The notes: generated by a model from the sequence alone, not told the origin. 64,000 nt of DNA from Natrinema sp046097095 (GCF_046097095.1 NZ_CP175698.1:3472001-3536000); one strand, 5' to 3'. Counted from the first letter of the stretch, positions 1 to 9,693 are shown. A program made the numbers and translations.

Positions 1-2
1 TT

Positions 3-1391
3 CCGTCGATCGATCGGGTTCGCTCCGAGATCACGAGGACCCGACTCCGAGCCGCGTTCGTCGTTCTCATTCTCCTCTCGGCCGCGGTCGTCGCCAGTGC
101 GGCGGCGTCGGGCGGTCTCTCGACGGCGTCGAAGGAGGACGTTCCGAACGCGCCGACGACGACAAACCACACGGTCGTCACCGAATCGGGGCGAGCGGGA
201 ACGATCACCGCCTACGCGCCCGACGGCGACGTGGCCTATTACAACAACACGCGCACGAAGTACTTCGACGTCGACCCCGTGGAGGGCCAGCCTCTGACCG
301 TCGAATACGCCGCGACGGACACGATCCACACGGAGGGGCCGACCTGTGGCTCGCCGCCGTGTACTCGCAACGTCATCGAGCGCGCTAACCTCTCGACCGG
401 CGAGGTCGAGGTGCTCTATAAGCGCTACGACCCGAACGAACTCGCCGCCGAGTGGCACGACGTAGACCGCATCAACGAGACTCACTTCGCCGTCGCCGAC
501 ATGGTCTCGGATCAGGTGTTCATCGTCAACACCGAGACGGAGATCGTCGACTGGCTCTGGGACGCCCAGAGCGACTTCCCGCTCGAGGGCGGCCACTCCT
601 ACCCCCGCGACTGGGCCCACATCAACGACGTCGAGTACATCGAGAGCGGGCAGATGGAAGGACGGATCATGGTCAGTCTGCGCAATCAGGACCAGGTCGT
701 CTTTCTCGACCGACAGAAGGGGCTGCTTGAAAACTGGACGGTCGGAGGCGAAAACGAACACGACATCCTGAACGAACAGCACAACCCGGACTACATCCCC
801 GAGAGTCAGGGCGGCCCCGCCGTCATCGTCGCCGACTCGGAGAACGCCCAGATCAAAGAATTCCAGCGTGAGAACGGGGAGTGGAACCGAACCTGGACCT
901 GGGAGGACGATCAGATCCAGTGGCCCCGCGACGCCGATCGTCTGCCCAACGGCAACACGCTCATCGCCGACACCCACGGTAACCGCGTGCTGGAGGTCAA
1001 CGAGTCCGGCGACATCGTCTGGCAGGTTGCGTCGTCGCTGCCCTACGAGGCCGAGCGCCTCGAGACCGGCGACGAGAGCACCGGCGGACAAAGCGCGGCC
1101 GCATTGGGCCTCGAGTCGAACACGGCGGCCGAGAGCGGTGGCGAGGGAAGTGACGGACTGTTCGGCTTCAAGCCGCTCAAGTTCCTCGGCGGGCTCGTCG
1201 AGACGGTCCTCCCGCATCGGATTTACAACGCCCTCCTCTTCGTGAGTCCGGTCTGGATGGGGGCCTCGGAGTTCGCCGCCGTCGGCATCGCGTTGCTGAC
1301 CGGGCTGGCGTGGGCCGGCTCGGAACTCAAGTGGCGACTCCACGACGCCGGTATCAGACTTCGCCTTCCAGTCTACCGACAGGGAGACTGA
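3..1391 (+). CDS. Arylsulfotransferase (ASST) family protein, N-terminus cut off by window edge
   Basis: The reading frame is open from the first bases, so the gene begins upstream of the window; an internal ATG at 231 would remove the membrane anchor and is not the likely start. The visible N-terminal part has a hydrophobic segment (about codons 18-35), then a beta-propeller-like region with repeated motifs such as HINDVEYI and ADTHGNRVLEVN, typical of the arylsulfotransferase family. A C-terminal hydrophobic stretch (IALLTGLAWAG) suggests a second membrane anchor, placing the propeller outside the cell. Family members transfer sulfate between phenolic compounds; the substrate here is unknown. 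It opens a block rich in sulfatase-like and glycan genes. Confidence 0.8.
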   Translation, partial: PSIDRVRSEITRTRLRAAFVVLILLSAAVVASAAASGGLSTASKEDVPNAPTTTNHTVVTESGRAGTITAYAPDGDVAYYNNTRTKYFDVDPVEGQPLTVEYAATDTIHTEGPTCGSPPCTRNVIERANLSTGEVEVLYKRYDPNELAAEWHDVDRINETHFAVADMVSDQVFIVNTETEIVDWLWDAQSDFPLEGGHSYPRDWAHINDVEYIESGQMEGRIMVSLRNQDQVVFLDRQKGLLENWTVGGENEHDILNEQHNPDYIPESQGGPAVIVADSENAQIKEFQRENGEWNRTWTWEDDQIQWPRDADRLPNGNTLIADTHGNRVLEVNESGDIVWQVASSLPYEAERLETGDESTGGQSAAALGLESNTAAESGGEGSDGLFGFKPLKFLGGLVETVLPHRIYNALLFVSPVWMGASEFAAVGIALLTGLAWAGSELKWRLHDAGIRLRLPVYRQGD

Positions 1392-1454
1392 TCGCCGCGA
1401 GAACGCGTCCCGTCTGGTTTGAGTTGCTCTTTTCCGCCGTCTCGTTGCCGTTCC

Positions 1455-1976
1455 TCATGCCAGTAGATGGCCGCCGAACAGATAGAGCCCGGCGAGGATC
1501 GACTCGAACGAGAGCGAGCCGGCGGCCGACAGGGCGACGAACGTCCGGGCGTCCATCTCCGAGAGCCCGGCGGGAACGGTCAGTAGGCCGCGAACGAACA
1601 ACATCGTATTGCTCACCGGAATGGCGATCGCACCCCACCGATCGAACCAGCCGTCGAACCGCTCGAGGCGTGACTCGGTGACCGGGAACCAGCGCTTTTG
1701 CAGGACGTACTCTCGACCCCCGCGACGGACGAGACAGAAGAGACAGAACTGGCCGATCGTCGTGCCGACGACCGCGAGGACGACGATCACGAGCGCCTGG
1801 GTGATCGTCGAGCCGATCAGCGCCAGCGCGGCCGGCACGACGAGTTCGCTCGGCATAAATCGCAGGAGCATCGCACCCTCGAGGATACAGATCCCGAAGA
1901 ACACCGCGAACGCGACCTCTGACGCGAACATCGACTCGAGCCAGGGCGGCGTCCCCTCGAGTTGCAACGGACTCAT
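1455..1976 (-). CDS. DedA/VTT-domain membrane protein
   Basis: 173-residue polytopic membrane protein. Hydrophobic segments fall at about residues 18-40, 45-75 and 120-170. A central basic loop (RRGGREYVLQKRWF) and the region VSNTMLFVRGLLTVPAGLSEM match the DedA/SNARE-associated (VTT) fold, which functions in lipid scrambling and envelope homeostasis. It is convergent with the preceding arylsulfotransferase gene. It is slightly shorter than typical DedA proteins (about 200 residues). Function beyond the family level cannot be read from sequence. Confidence 0.75.
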   Translation of the reverse strand: MSPLQLEGTPPWLESMFASEVAFAVFFGICILEGAMLLRFMPSELVVPAALALIGSTITQALVIVVLAVVGTTIGQFCLFCLVRRGGREYVLQKRWFPVTESRLERFDGWFDRWGAIAIPVSNTMLFVRGLLTVPAGLSEMDARTFVALSAAGSLSFESILAGLYLFGGHLLA

Positions 1977-2156
1977 GCCCCGTTCGTAATTCGCCCCGCT
2001 TGTAATTATTGTTGGTTCGACGGGCTGAACTGCGGTTCGAGGGGCGCGTCGACGGGCGACGATCGCGGTCGACCGCTACCGCTCGAGGACCGGACCGTTT
2101 GGACCGCTCGAGCCGAACCGCAAGGTATGTCAGGTAGTTGGCCGAACGGTCGGTCG

Positions 2157-2609
2157 ATGGAGACGGGCCGAATCTTGTTTCTCACGGGCGCGTTCGCGAC
2201 CCACGCCGTCGTCGGCTACGCGCTGGTCTCTGGCTTTACCGATGCCGATCCCCGGCTCGGACTCGCCTTCGGTCTCCTCCCCGACGCGGACTTCCTCTTT
2301 CCGGGAGCGCTGGACTGGCCGTTCGTCCACCGCGGGATCACGCACACGCCGCTGTTCGCGCTGGCGGTCGTCGCCGGAATCTACGCGGCCGCTCGCGACC
2401 GAGACCTCGCGGCCGCCGTCTCGCTGGCGATCGGCTCACACCTCGCGATCGATTCGCTCTCACCGAAGGGGATCGACTGGCTGTTCCCAGAGCGGACAGG
2501 ATGGAGCCCCGGTCTGGCGGTTCATAGCCCCGAAGCGACCGCGCTGCTCTGGACGGCGGCGATCGCGATTCTCGTCTGGCGGGCCGACGATTACCCGTTG
2601 GTTGGGTGA
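2157..2609 (+). CDS. YdjM-type membrane-bound metal-dependent hydrolase
   Basis: 150 residues from ATG 2157; an in-frame ATG at 2127 would add 10 residues. It shows the family pattern of hydrophobic helices carrying His/Asp clusters: GAFATHAVVGY near the N-terminus, LLPDADFLFP, then HRGITHTPLF and GSHLAIDSLSPKG. These are presumed metal ligands of the LexA-regulated YdjM family (membrane-bound metal-dependent hydrolases). The substrate is unknown. A related protein lies convergently just downstream (2633-3121), and a third is at 22753-23244. Confidence 0.75.
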   Translation: METGRILFLTGAFATHAVVGYALVSGFTDADPRLGLAFGLLPDADFLFPGALDWPFVHRGITHTPLFALAVVAGIYAAARDRDLAAAVSLAIGSHLAIDSLSPKGIDWLFPERTGWSPGLAVHSPEATALLWTAAIAILVWRADDYPLVG

Positions 2610-2632
2610 GGATCGCCGCGAATCCGCGCGCC

Positions 2633-3121
2633 TCAGTGGATCGCTCCCGGCCAGACGGTCGCTATGCCCAACGACGTAGCCAGCGCGCTCGAGCCGACGA
2701 GCAAGACGGCGCGGTTGATCCGCGAGTTCTTGGATTTGAACCAGTCGAGCGTCACGTGTCGCCGCCAAACGGGTGCGAACGGAGTGATTCCCATCGGCGT
2801 CACGACGTCGCCCGCGAGATGGGCGAGGATGCCGCCGGTCCCGACGAGGAAGCCGAATCGAAACGCCCCCGGAATCGCGGGGAACGCGAGTGCGGTCCCG
2901 ACGCCGACGGCGAGTCCGACGAGCACGGCGAACCAGACGGTATGCGTCGGCCCTCGGTGGTCGATCAGCGGTAGCCGCTGATCGACGTCCGGGACGTTGG
3001 CGACGCCAACGGCGATCAGCGCCCCCAGCAGCGCCACCTCGATCGACGCGGCACCGGCGACGACCGGCAGAAACGGTGCGTACAGCAGGGCGTTGAACCC
3101 CGAGTGTCCCTCCTGATACAT
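2633..3121 (-). CDS. YdjM-type membrane-bound metal-dependent hydrolase
   Basis: 162 residues starting MYQEGHSGFNALLYAP. Conserved clusters are GHSG near the N-terminus, NVPDVDQRLPLIDHRGPTHT in the middle, and GILAHLAGDVVTPMG. Four to five hydrophobic helices surround these. This is the same family as the gene at 2157 but a different subgroup, and it is much closer to the protein at 22753-23244, which shares the MYQxGHxG start and the HRGPTHTV motif. The two neighbours are convergent with about 20 bp between stops. Confidence 0.8.
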   Translation of the reverse strand: MYQEGHSGFNALLYAPFLPVVAGAASIEVALLGALIAVGVANVPDVDQRLPLIDHRGPTHTVWFAVLVGLAVGVGTALAFPAIPGAFRFGFLVGTGGILAHLAGDVVTPMGITPFAPVWRRHVTLDWFKSKNSRINRAVLLVGSSALATSLGIATVWPGAIH

Positions 3122-3218
3122 ACGGTAGCCGATCGCTCGTCCGGTTCGAATGGGGATTACGTTGTCGGATGATCGAGGCGTTCGTCGCGACGGAACGGCC
3201 TCGTCGCCGTGACGGCGC

Positions 3219-4238
3219 TTACCGTACTGCGCGGACGCCGAACGCGGACACCGAGATGCCGCCGATCAGTACCGGCATCCAGTAGATCGCGCCGCGGAAG
3301 ATGAGGACGGCCGCGGTGACCGCCGACGCCGGAATTCCGGTCGTCGGCACGAGCAGCGTGACGAACGCGGCCTCGATCCCGCCGAGCCCGCCGGGTAACG
3401 GGGCCGCACCCGCGAGGTTCGCGAGGGGAATCGCGAACAGGAGGACGTACGGCGGCACGCTGTGGCCGAGCGCGGCGAACGCGACCATGAGTGCTGCCGT
3501 CTGAAAGAGCCAGCCACACAGCGACAGACCGACGACGGCGGTGAGCCGCCACCGATCGGTCGCCACGCGCTCGATGTTCTCGAAGAACCGCCCCAGCCGA
3601 TCCCGGAGGTCTTCCTCGAGCGTCTCGGACTCGAAGCGCTCGAGCCCGAGCTTACCGAGTCGGGGCGCGATGATGCCGGGAAGCCGGTCGATGATCCGCT
3701 GGTGGTACCGCCACACTAGCACCATGGCGATGACGATCGCCGCGATCAGCACGACCGCCGAGCCGACGGCCGTTGCGAGGCGGTCGCCGAGCGCGGCGGT
3801 GGTCGCGTAGTAGCCGACGCCGATGAGAATGAGCGAAATGGACGGGACGACGTTGAGGACGTCGACGCTGGCGATGCCGACGAGGCCGGTCTCGTAGCGG
3901 GCGTCGGACGTCTTCGAGATGAGCAGCGCCGCGACCGGTTCGCCGCCGGCCTGCCCGAACGGGGTGACGTTGTTCGCGAAGACGGCACCGGCGTAGACGA
4001 AAAACGACCTGACGAGCGGTACGTGGACGCCCAGGGCCGCGAGAACGGTTCGGAGCATCAGGCTCCAAGCGGCCAGCCAGCAGAGCGCGAGAGCGAACGT
4101 GCCGGCGATCAGCGACGGATCGGCGGACAGCAGCGAGTTGAGTATCCGGCGGGCACCGACGGCGAAGAACAGGACGGCAAAAACCGCAATCGTCCCGACG
4201 CCCCCGATGATAAATGCGCGCCGATTTCGCTCGTCCAT
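3219..4238 (-). CDS. Lysylphosphatidylglycerol synthase TM-region family protein (flippase-like)
   Basis: 339-residue integral membrane protein with about eight predicted helices. It carries family motifs NNVTPFGQAGGEPVAALL (about 88-105) and ANLAGAAPLPGGLGGIEAAF in the C-terminal half. This is the UPF0104/LPG-synthase-TM fold, which in haloarchaea also forms the C-terminal half of AglD-type proteins; only the membrane part is present, with no synthase domain. Members move or anchor lipid-linked intermediates. It is divergent from the sulfatase at 4363 and probably shares that promoter region, consistent with a role in the glycan block. Confidence 0.8.
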   Translation of the reverse strand: MDERNRRAFIIGGVGTIAVFAVLFFAVGARRILNSLLSADPSLIAGTFALALCWLAAWSLMLRTVLAALGVHVPLVRSFFVYAGAVFANNVTPFGQAGGEPVAALLISKTSDARYETGLVGIASVDVLNVVPSISLILIGVGYYATTAALGDRLATAVGSAVVLIAAIVIAMVLVWRYHQRIIDRLPGIIAPRLGKLGLERFESETLEEDLRDRLGRFFENIERVATDRWRLTAVVGLSLCGWLFQTAALMVAFAALGHSVPPYVLLFAIPLANLAGAAPLPGGLGGIEAAFVTLLVPTTGIPASAVTAAVLIFRGAIYWMPVLIGGISVSAFGVRAVR

Positions 4239-4362
4239 AACCGATATCGATCACCAGCAAACTTGAAACGTCTGATCGACGCTTGCAAGTAGCAGCGTCC
4301 GGTACCGCTGCGTCCGCCACCGTTCAATCGATTTATTGGCGTGGAGCCGAGTGTCGTCAGTA

Positions 4363-5958
4363 ATGGACAGGGCTTGTCAGTCGAACGTCCTCTTTGTCGT
4401 TCTGGACACAGTCCGGAAGGGCCATCTCGGCCCGTACGGCTACGAGCGGGGGACGACGCCCGAACTCTCGCGGTTTGCCGAGGAGGCGACCGTCTTCGAG
4501 TCGGCGGTCGCCCCAGCGCCGTGGACGCTGCCGGTACACGCCTCGCTGTTTACCGGCCGCTATCCCAGCCAACACGGGGCCGACCAGGGGAGTCCGTATC
4601 TCGAGGGCGAGACGACCCTCGCGTCGACCCTGGCGGCGGCCGGCTACGACACGGCGTGTTACTCTTCGAACGCTTGGATCACCCCCTACACCGGGCTCAC
4701 CGACGGCTTCGACGAGCAGGACTCGTTTTTCGAGGTGCTCCCGGGTGACGTCCTCTCGGGGCCGCTGGCCAGCGCATGGCAGGCGGTCAACGACAACGAC
4801 TACCTCCACAGCCTAGCATCGAAGCTCGTCCACCTCGGTGCGATGGCCCACTCTAAACTCGCAAGCGGTGAGGGTGCTGACTCGAAGACGCCGTCGGTCA
4901 TCAACCGCACGAAGTCCTTTATCGACGACAGCGACAGCGACGACGGCTGGTTCGCCTTCGTCAACCTGATGGACGCCCACCTGCCGTACTACCCGCCCGC
5001 GGAGTACCGCGAGGAGTTTGCCCCCGGCGTCGATCCGGACGAGGTCTGCCAGAACTCCAAAGAGTTCAATTCGGGCGCACGGGACATCGACGACGAGGAA
5101 TGGGAAGCCATCCGTAGCCTGTACGACGCCGAGATCGCCCACATGGACGCCGAACTCGGCCGCCTGTTTGCGTGGCTGCGCGAGACCGGCCAGTGGGACG
5201 ATACGACCGTCGTCGTTGCGGCCGACCACGGCGAACTCCACGGCGAACACGACCTCTACGGCCACGAGTTCGCCCTCTACGACCAGCTAATCAACGTCCC
5301 GCTGCTGGTCAAACACCCCGATCTCGAGGCCGATCGGCGCGACGACCTCGTCGAACTGCTCGACTGCTACCACACGGTGCTTGATGCGACCGGCGTCGAC
5401 CCCGGTGCGGTCGGTGCGACCGCCGGCGCAGACGGTGCCGTCGACCGCGATCCGACGCGCTCGCTGCTCTCAAGCGAGTATCGATCGTTCGACGGTGCGA
5501 GCGAGGCCGATCCCGGTCAGCGGGCCGTTCTCGGAAACGAGGCCGAGGACACGAGTGACGTCGACGGCGACTACGCGTTCGTCGAGTACGCCCAGCCGGT
5601 CATCGAACTCCACCACCTAGAGGAGAAAGCAAGCGAGGCCGGGATCGACCTCCCCGACGACCACCGGGCGTACTCCCGGCTGCGGGCCGCCCGTCGTACC
5701 GACGCGAAGTACGTCCGTGCAGACCGCATCCCCGACGAGGGCTATCGGCTCGACGAGGACCCGGCCGAGACGTCGCCGATCGATCCGGCCGACGACGAGA
5801 CCGTCGCCGCGACCGAACGGGCACTCGCCCGATTCGAAGAGGCCGTCGGCGGCGCATGGGACAACCCCGACGAGCGAGTCGCCGACGCCAACGATGCGCT
5901 GGCCGACGCCGACGAGGAGACCCGCGACCGACTGCGCGAACTCGGCTACCTCGAGTAA
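4363..5958 (+). CDS. Sulfatase (alkaline phosphatase superfamily)
   Basis: 531 residues. I chose ATG 4363 over TTG 4336 because the fold begins immediately (SNVLFVVLDTVRKGHLGPYG, metal-binding Asp15). The nucleophile motif reads T55-L-P57-V-H59 in place of the usual C/S-x-P-x-R, so Thr55 is the expected nucleophile and no formylglycine Cys is present. A second metal site is seen at AADHGELHGEHDLYGHE. The acidic C-terminus ends RDRLRELGYLE. Substrate unknown: sulfated or phosphorylated surface glycans are plausible from neighbours. It is followed by another sulfatase-fold gene and two glycosyltransferases. Confidence 0.85.
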   Translation: MDRACQSNVLFVVLDTVRKGHLGPYGYERGTTPELSRFAEEATVFESAVAPAPWTLPVHASLFTGRYPSQHGADQGSPYLEGETTLASTLAAAGYDTACYSSNAWITPYTGLTDGFDEQDSFFEVLPGDVLSGPLASAWQAVNDNDYLHSLASKLVHLGAMAHSKLASGEGADSKTPSVINRTKSFIDDSDSDDGWFAFVNLMDAHLPYYPPAEYREEFAPGVDPDEVCQNSKEFNSGARDIDDEEWEAIRSLYDAEIAHMDAELGRLFAWLRETGQWDDTTVVVAADHGELHGEHDLYGHEFALYDQLINVPLLVKHPDLEADRRDDLVELLDCYHTVLDATGVDPGAVGATAGADGAVDRDPTRSLLSSEYRSFDGASEADPGQRAVLGNEAEDTSDVDGDYAFVEYAQPVIELHHLEEKASEAGIDLPDDHRAYSRLRAARRTDAKYVRADRIPDEGYRLDEDPAETSPIDPADDETVAATERALARFEEAVGGAWDNPDERVADANDALADADEETRDRLRELGYLE

Positions 5959-6087
5959 CGAAACGGGTAGTACCGACCGCTGCAAATTCGGTGTCACTGC
6001 CGGCGTATCGGCACAACAAACCGGATAACGTGACTTTCCGGGAACCAATAAGAATACGTAGGTCGACTCGAAAGAGAGCCACAACTA

Positions 6088-6948
6088 ATGCAGGACCAGC
6101 ACTTCCTCGAATCGGACTGGGACTACTGTCTGGTGCTGGATGCGTGTCGGTACGACGTGTTCAGCGAGGTGTACGACGAGTACCTTGACGGGACGTTGGA
6201 GAAGCGCCGAAGTGTCGGATCGTCGACGCCGGAGTGGGCCTACCGGACGTTTACCGAGGAGCACGATATCGCGTATTTCTCTGGAAATCCCTTTATCAAC
6301 GATCTGGGCATCCCGCTGAACGAACTCAAGTGGGGCGCCAGTTGCGACTACGAGTGGTCTGCATCCAACCACATCAGCAACGTCTTCGACGTTTGGAAAT
6401 CGGGCTGGGACGACGACCTCGGTACCGTTCCGCCGGACAGCCTCGGAGAGGCGTTCCGCGAGCATCGGGACGCCGTCGAGGCGGCCGATCGGACGGTGCT
6501 ACACTACATGCAGCCACATGCACCCTACCTCGCCCGGGGGAAAGGCCAGAAGCTCAAGCAGATCCAGAAGGGGATCCGAAAGCAAGAGGAGGCCGAAAAG
6601 GACGGCGACGGCGGTGGCGGTGCGCTCTCGTCGCTCGGTGATGCGATCCGGCCCAAAGTCGAGAACAAACTCGAGGGGAGCGAACTCGCCCAGAAGGCCG
6701 GCCTCTGGCTCGAACTCGATCCGGCGGATCTCGTCAAGAACGGCACCCGCGACGCCGCGATGGCCCTTTACGAAGAGAACCTCCGAATCGCTCTCGAGTC
6801 CGTCGCCGATGTCGTGGCGGAACTCGACGGAGACGTCATCGTAACGGCCGACCACGGAGAAGCCTTCGGCGAGGAGGGCGTCTGGGAACATCACATCGAG
6901 ACCTACATCCCGGCGCTCATGGAGGTGCCGTGGCTCGAAGTCGAGTAA
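6088..6948 (+). CDS. Sulfatase-like / alkaline phosphatase superfamily protein
   Basis: 286 residues, about half the size of the upstream sulfatase. It keeps the N-terminal metal motif (YCLVLDACRYDVF), a candidate nucleophile region (SSTPEWAYRTF), and the C-terminal TADHGEAFGEEGVWEHH site. A charged, glycine-rich insert lies at about residues 150-185. Compact sulfatase-like proteins of this type accompany glycosyltransferases in haloarchaeal polysaccharide loci. Substrate unknown. It precedes the two GT4 genes in the same direction and may be co-transcribed. Confidence 0.75.
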   Translation: MQDQHFLESDWDYCLVLDACRYDVFSEVYDEYLDGTLEKRRSVGSSTPEWAYRTFTEEHDIAYFSGNPFINDLGIPLNELKWGASCDYEWSASNHISNVFDVWKSGWDDDLGTVPPDSLGEAFREHRDAVEAADRTVLHYMQPHAPYLARGKGQKLKQIQKGIRKQEEAEKDGDGGGGALSSLGDAIRPKVENKLEGSELAQKAGLWLELDPADLVKNGTRDAAMALYEENLRIALESVADVVAELDGDVIVTADHGEAFGEEGVWEHHIETYIPALMEVPWLEVE

Positions 6949-7062
6949 CGCCGCGAGCGAGCGAGAGCGCAACCGAAACAGAGACCGAGACGAGCGATGA
7001 TGGTCGCCGACCGCGGTCGGCGACTCGGTACGTCAGACGGTAACGACGCGACGGTGTCCGAA

Positions 7063-8046
7063 ATGAAGATCAGCCACTACTTCGAACTCGAGGATCACGT
7101 CACCGGCGGCATTCACGAGTCCGTCGTCCACCAGCGGAAGATGCTGGACCGACTCGACCTCTCGTATACGACCGAGCCGACTCTCGAGGCCGACATCGTT
7201 CACTGTAACCTCATGGGGCCGCGGTCGATCTGGTACGCGATGCGAGCGCGACGACGAGGTATCCCCGTTATCGCGCACACCCACGTGACCGCAGAGGACT
7301 TCGGCGAGAGTTTTCGGTTCACGAACGCCCTTGCGAAGCCGCTCAAGCCGTATCTCGAGCGGGCGTACGGACTGGCCGACGCCCTAGTCTGTCCTTCGGA
7401 GTACAACCGACGGCTGATCGAGACGTACACCGACGCGCCGACGACGGTCATCTCGAACGGTGTCGACCGCGAGAAACTCGAGGGGTTCGAATCGCTCGAG
7501 GACGAATATCGCGAACGCTACGATCTCAGCCCGCCGACCGTCTTTCTCGTCGGTCACGTCATCAAACGCAAGGGCCTCGAGACGTTCGTCAAACTGGCCC
7601 GGCGGCTGCCCGATATAGACTTCGCGTGGTTCGGCCCGCTCGACCTCTCGCTGAAGGGGCGGGAGACGACGGCGCTGATCGAGAACTCGCCCGACAACTG
7701 CACGTTCACCGGCTACGTCGACGACGTCCGCGGCGCGTACGCGGCGGGCGATATCTTCTGTTTTCCCACGCACGAGGAAAACGAAGGAATCGCGCTACTC
7801 GAGGCGATGGCCGCCGGCAAACCCGTCCTCGTCCGCGATATCGACACGTTCTCGTGGCTCGAGGACGGTACGGACTGTCTGAAGGCGTCGGGATCGAGCG
7901 TCGACGCGTTCGAGGACGCTCTCGAGCGACTCATGGACCCCGATCTCCGGGAGCGGCTCGGATCGAACGCGGCCGAACGAAGCGAAGCGTTCTCGCTCGA
8001 GACGGTCGCGAACCGCTATCAGTCGCTGTACGACGAGGTGAGCTGA
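7063..8046 (+). CDS. Glycosyltransferase family 4
   Basis: 327 residues from ATG 7063; the in-frame ATGs at 6997/7000 would add a non-conserved N-terminal extension. GT-B fold: N-terminal domain MKISHYFELEDHVTGGIHES, and the C-terminal nucleotide-sugar site with GHVIKRKGLETFVKLA and FPTHEENEGIALLEAMAAGK, the latter carrying the E-x7-E signature. It transfers a sugar from an activated donor, probably at the inner membrane face. Its stop (8044-8046) directly abuts the ATG of the next glycosyltransferase, so the two are translationally linked. Confidence 0.85.
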   Translation: MKISHYFELEDHVTGGIHESVVHQRKMLDRLDLSYTTEPTLEADIVHCNLMGPRSIWYAMRARRRGIPVIAHTHVTAEDFGESFRFTNALAKPLKPYLERAYGLADALVCPSEYNRRLIETYTDAPTTVISNGVDREKLEGFESLEDEYRERYDLSPPTVFLVGHVIKRKGLETFVKLARRLPDIDFAWFGPLDLSLKGRETTALIENSPDNCTFTGYVDDVRGAYAAGDIFCFPTHEENEGIALLEAMAAGKPVLVRDIDTFSWLEDGTDCLKASGSSVDAFEDALERLMDPDLRERLGSNAAERSEAFSLETVANRYQSLYDEVS

Positions 8047-9144
8047 ATGAGGATTGGATTCTTCACGGACAGTTTCTTCCCGGAGATAGACGGCGTAACG
8101 TACACGATCAAGCTCTGGCGCGAAGAGCTAGAACGAATGGGCCACGAGGTGTACGTGATCTACCCCGACGGCGACTACGAACCCGGCGACCGCGAGATTC
8201 CCGTCCGATCGCTGCCGAACCCGTTCTACGCCGGCTACCGCATACCACTCATCCGCCGGCCGTCGACGCTCCCGGACCTCGACGTCGTCCACTGCCACGG
8301 CCCCGCGACGATCGGCCTGCTCGGCCGATACTACGCCCGGAAACACGATCTACCATCGATCTACACCCATCACACGCCCCTCGAGGAGTATTTCCACCAG
8401 AACGTCAGATTCGAGTCCGTCGCCGCCGCCCTTTCGAGGCTGTACGTACCCCTCGAGAACGCGTTTCTCGAGAGCTTCGACATCGTCACTGCTTCGACCG
8501 AACGGATCGAGCGGGACGTCGACCACGTCCAGCTCCCCGTCGGGATCGACATGGACTTCTTCCGGCCGACCGACGAGAACTGGTACCCCGACCGAACGGT
8601 GATCGGCTACAGCGGCCGGCTCAGCATGGAGAAAAACGTCAGCGAAATTCTGCGGGCCGCGGCGGAGCGTCCCGAGTACGACTTCGTCGTCGTCGGCGAC
8701 GGCCCCTATCGAGACTGTCTTGAACGAAACGCCCCCGAGAACGTCGAACTCCGGGGGTTCCTCCCCCGCGAGGAGCTGCCGATTTTCTACTCCTCGATCG
8801 ATACCTTCTTGACCGCCTCGACTGCCGACACGCTCGGGCTGTCGACGCTTGAGGCAAACGCCTGTGGCACCCCCGTCGCCGCCGCCGACGTGCCGCCGTT
8901 CGACCGGACGATCGGCCCCGGCAACGGCGAGCGGTTCGAATACGGCGACCTCGAGTCGATGGTCGACGCCATCGAGACCTGTTTGGCCACCGAGCGCGAG
9001 ACCCGAGCGGCCGTCGAGCGCTACTCCGTCGAACACACGATGGACTACTTGGAGCAACTGTATCACGACGTACCGCTCTCGAGGGAGGAAGCGGCCGTCA
9101 CGGCCGATAGTCCGTGGCGCTTCTCCGAGGAAGAGGGGAGCTAA
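8047..9144 (+). CDS. Glycosyltransferase family 4
   Basis: 365 residues, start directly after the preceding stop. N-terminal motif FTDSFFPEIDGVTYTIK, with the acceptor-domain pattern HCHGPATIGLLGRYYA and HHTPLEEYFHQN, is typical of the mannosyl/glycolipid GT4 group (diacylglycerol glucosyl- and PimB-like enzymes). The donor site is at SGRLSMEKNVSEILRAA and STADTLGLSTLEANACGTPV. Probable product: a glycolipid or lipid-linked sugar intermediate; donor and acceptor are not readable. It is last in the apparent operon 4363-9144. Confidence 0.85.
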   Translation: MRIGFFTDSFFPEIDGVTYTIKLWREELERMGHEVYVIYPDGDYEPGDREIPVRSLPNPFYAGYRIPLIRRPSTLPDLDVVHCHGPATIGLLGRYYARKHDLPSIYTHHTPLEEYFHQNVRFESVAAALSRLYVPLENAFLESFDIVTASTERIERDVDHVQLPVGIDMDFFRPTDENWYPDRTVIGYSGRLSMEKNVSEILRAAAERPEYDFVVVGDGPYRDCLERNAPENVELRGFLPREELPIFYSSIDTFLTASTADTLGLSTLEANACGTPVAAADVPPFDRTIGPGNGERFEYGDLESMVDAIETCLATERETRAAVERYSVEHTMDYLEQLYHDVPLSREEAAVTADSPWRFSEEEGS

Positions 9145-9384
9145 GGAAGACACACTTGATGACAGCACGTAGTCGCTCGAGATATCGTCAGTAAGAACGC
9201 CGTTCGCGTCGAGTACTCGCGACCGAACTTGGCGAATCGCTCGAGTTCGTCATCGAGGAGCTGCGCGACTGCGGGCGTTCGCGCTTCGCGGCCGCGTCGG
9301 ACGAGCGAAGTTCGGTCACCTGAGACGGCTCTCGGGTAATCGGATGCCAAAGCGTAACCCGCACGCTACGTGACTAGACGTATA

Positions 9385-9693
9385 ATGACTGTCGACGAGG
9401 GGACCGACTCCGAGGGGAAATCGCCCGCAGCTGACGGTCGTCTGTCGCGGATCAGAAACCGTGTCGAATCGAGGATTCGAAATCGGCTCGAGCGACTTCG
9501 CTGGTGGTACGCGCTGCGAATCGGCGGCGCACCTCGCTGTGCGGTCTGTGGGGACGAAGCGGCGTGGGTCGCTATCACGGAGGACGAGCCGCGCTGTTTC
9601 AAACATATCCCGAGCGAGGGGATGGACGCGATTCGTGACGTCGAACCCGCGGATTGCTTCACAGACTGGGGTGAGACGAGCGACGACGTCTGA
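9385..9693 (+). CDS. Small zinc-knuckle protein, haloarchaeal hypothetical
   Basis: 102 residues from ATG 9385; GTG 9370 is an alternative. The N-terminal half is basic and Arg-rich. The C-terminal half has CAVCGDEAAWVAITEDEPR followed by CFKH, giving CxxC plus CxxH, a likely zinc site. No enzyme motif is seen. It stands alone between the glycosyltransferase operon and a 280-bp AT-richer gap. Function unknown; a nucleic-acid-binding or regulatory role is only an inference. Confidence 0.6.
   Translation: MTVDEGTDSEGKSPAADGRLSRIRNRVESRIRNRLERLRWWYALRIGGAPRCAVCGDEAAWVAITEDEPRCFKHIPSEGMDAIRDVEPADCFTDWGETSDDV

Noticed and set aside
1962..2156. N-terminal extension of the YdjM-type gene at 2157
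   Set aside because: The extra residues are not family-like; the helix pattern starts at 2157 (or 2127).
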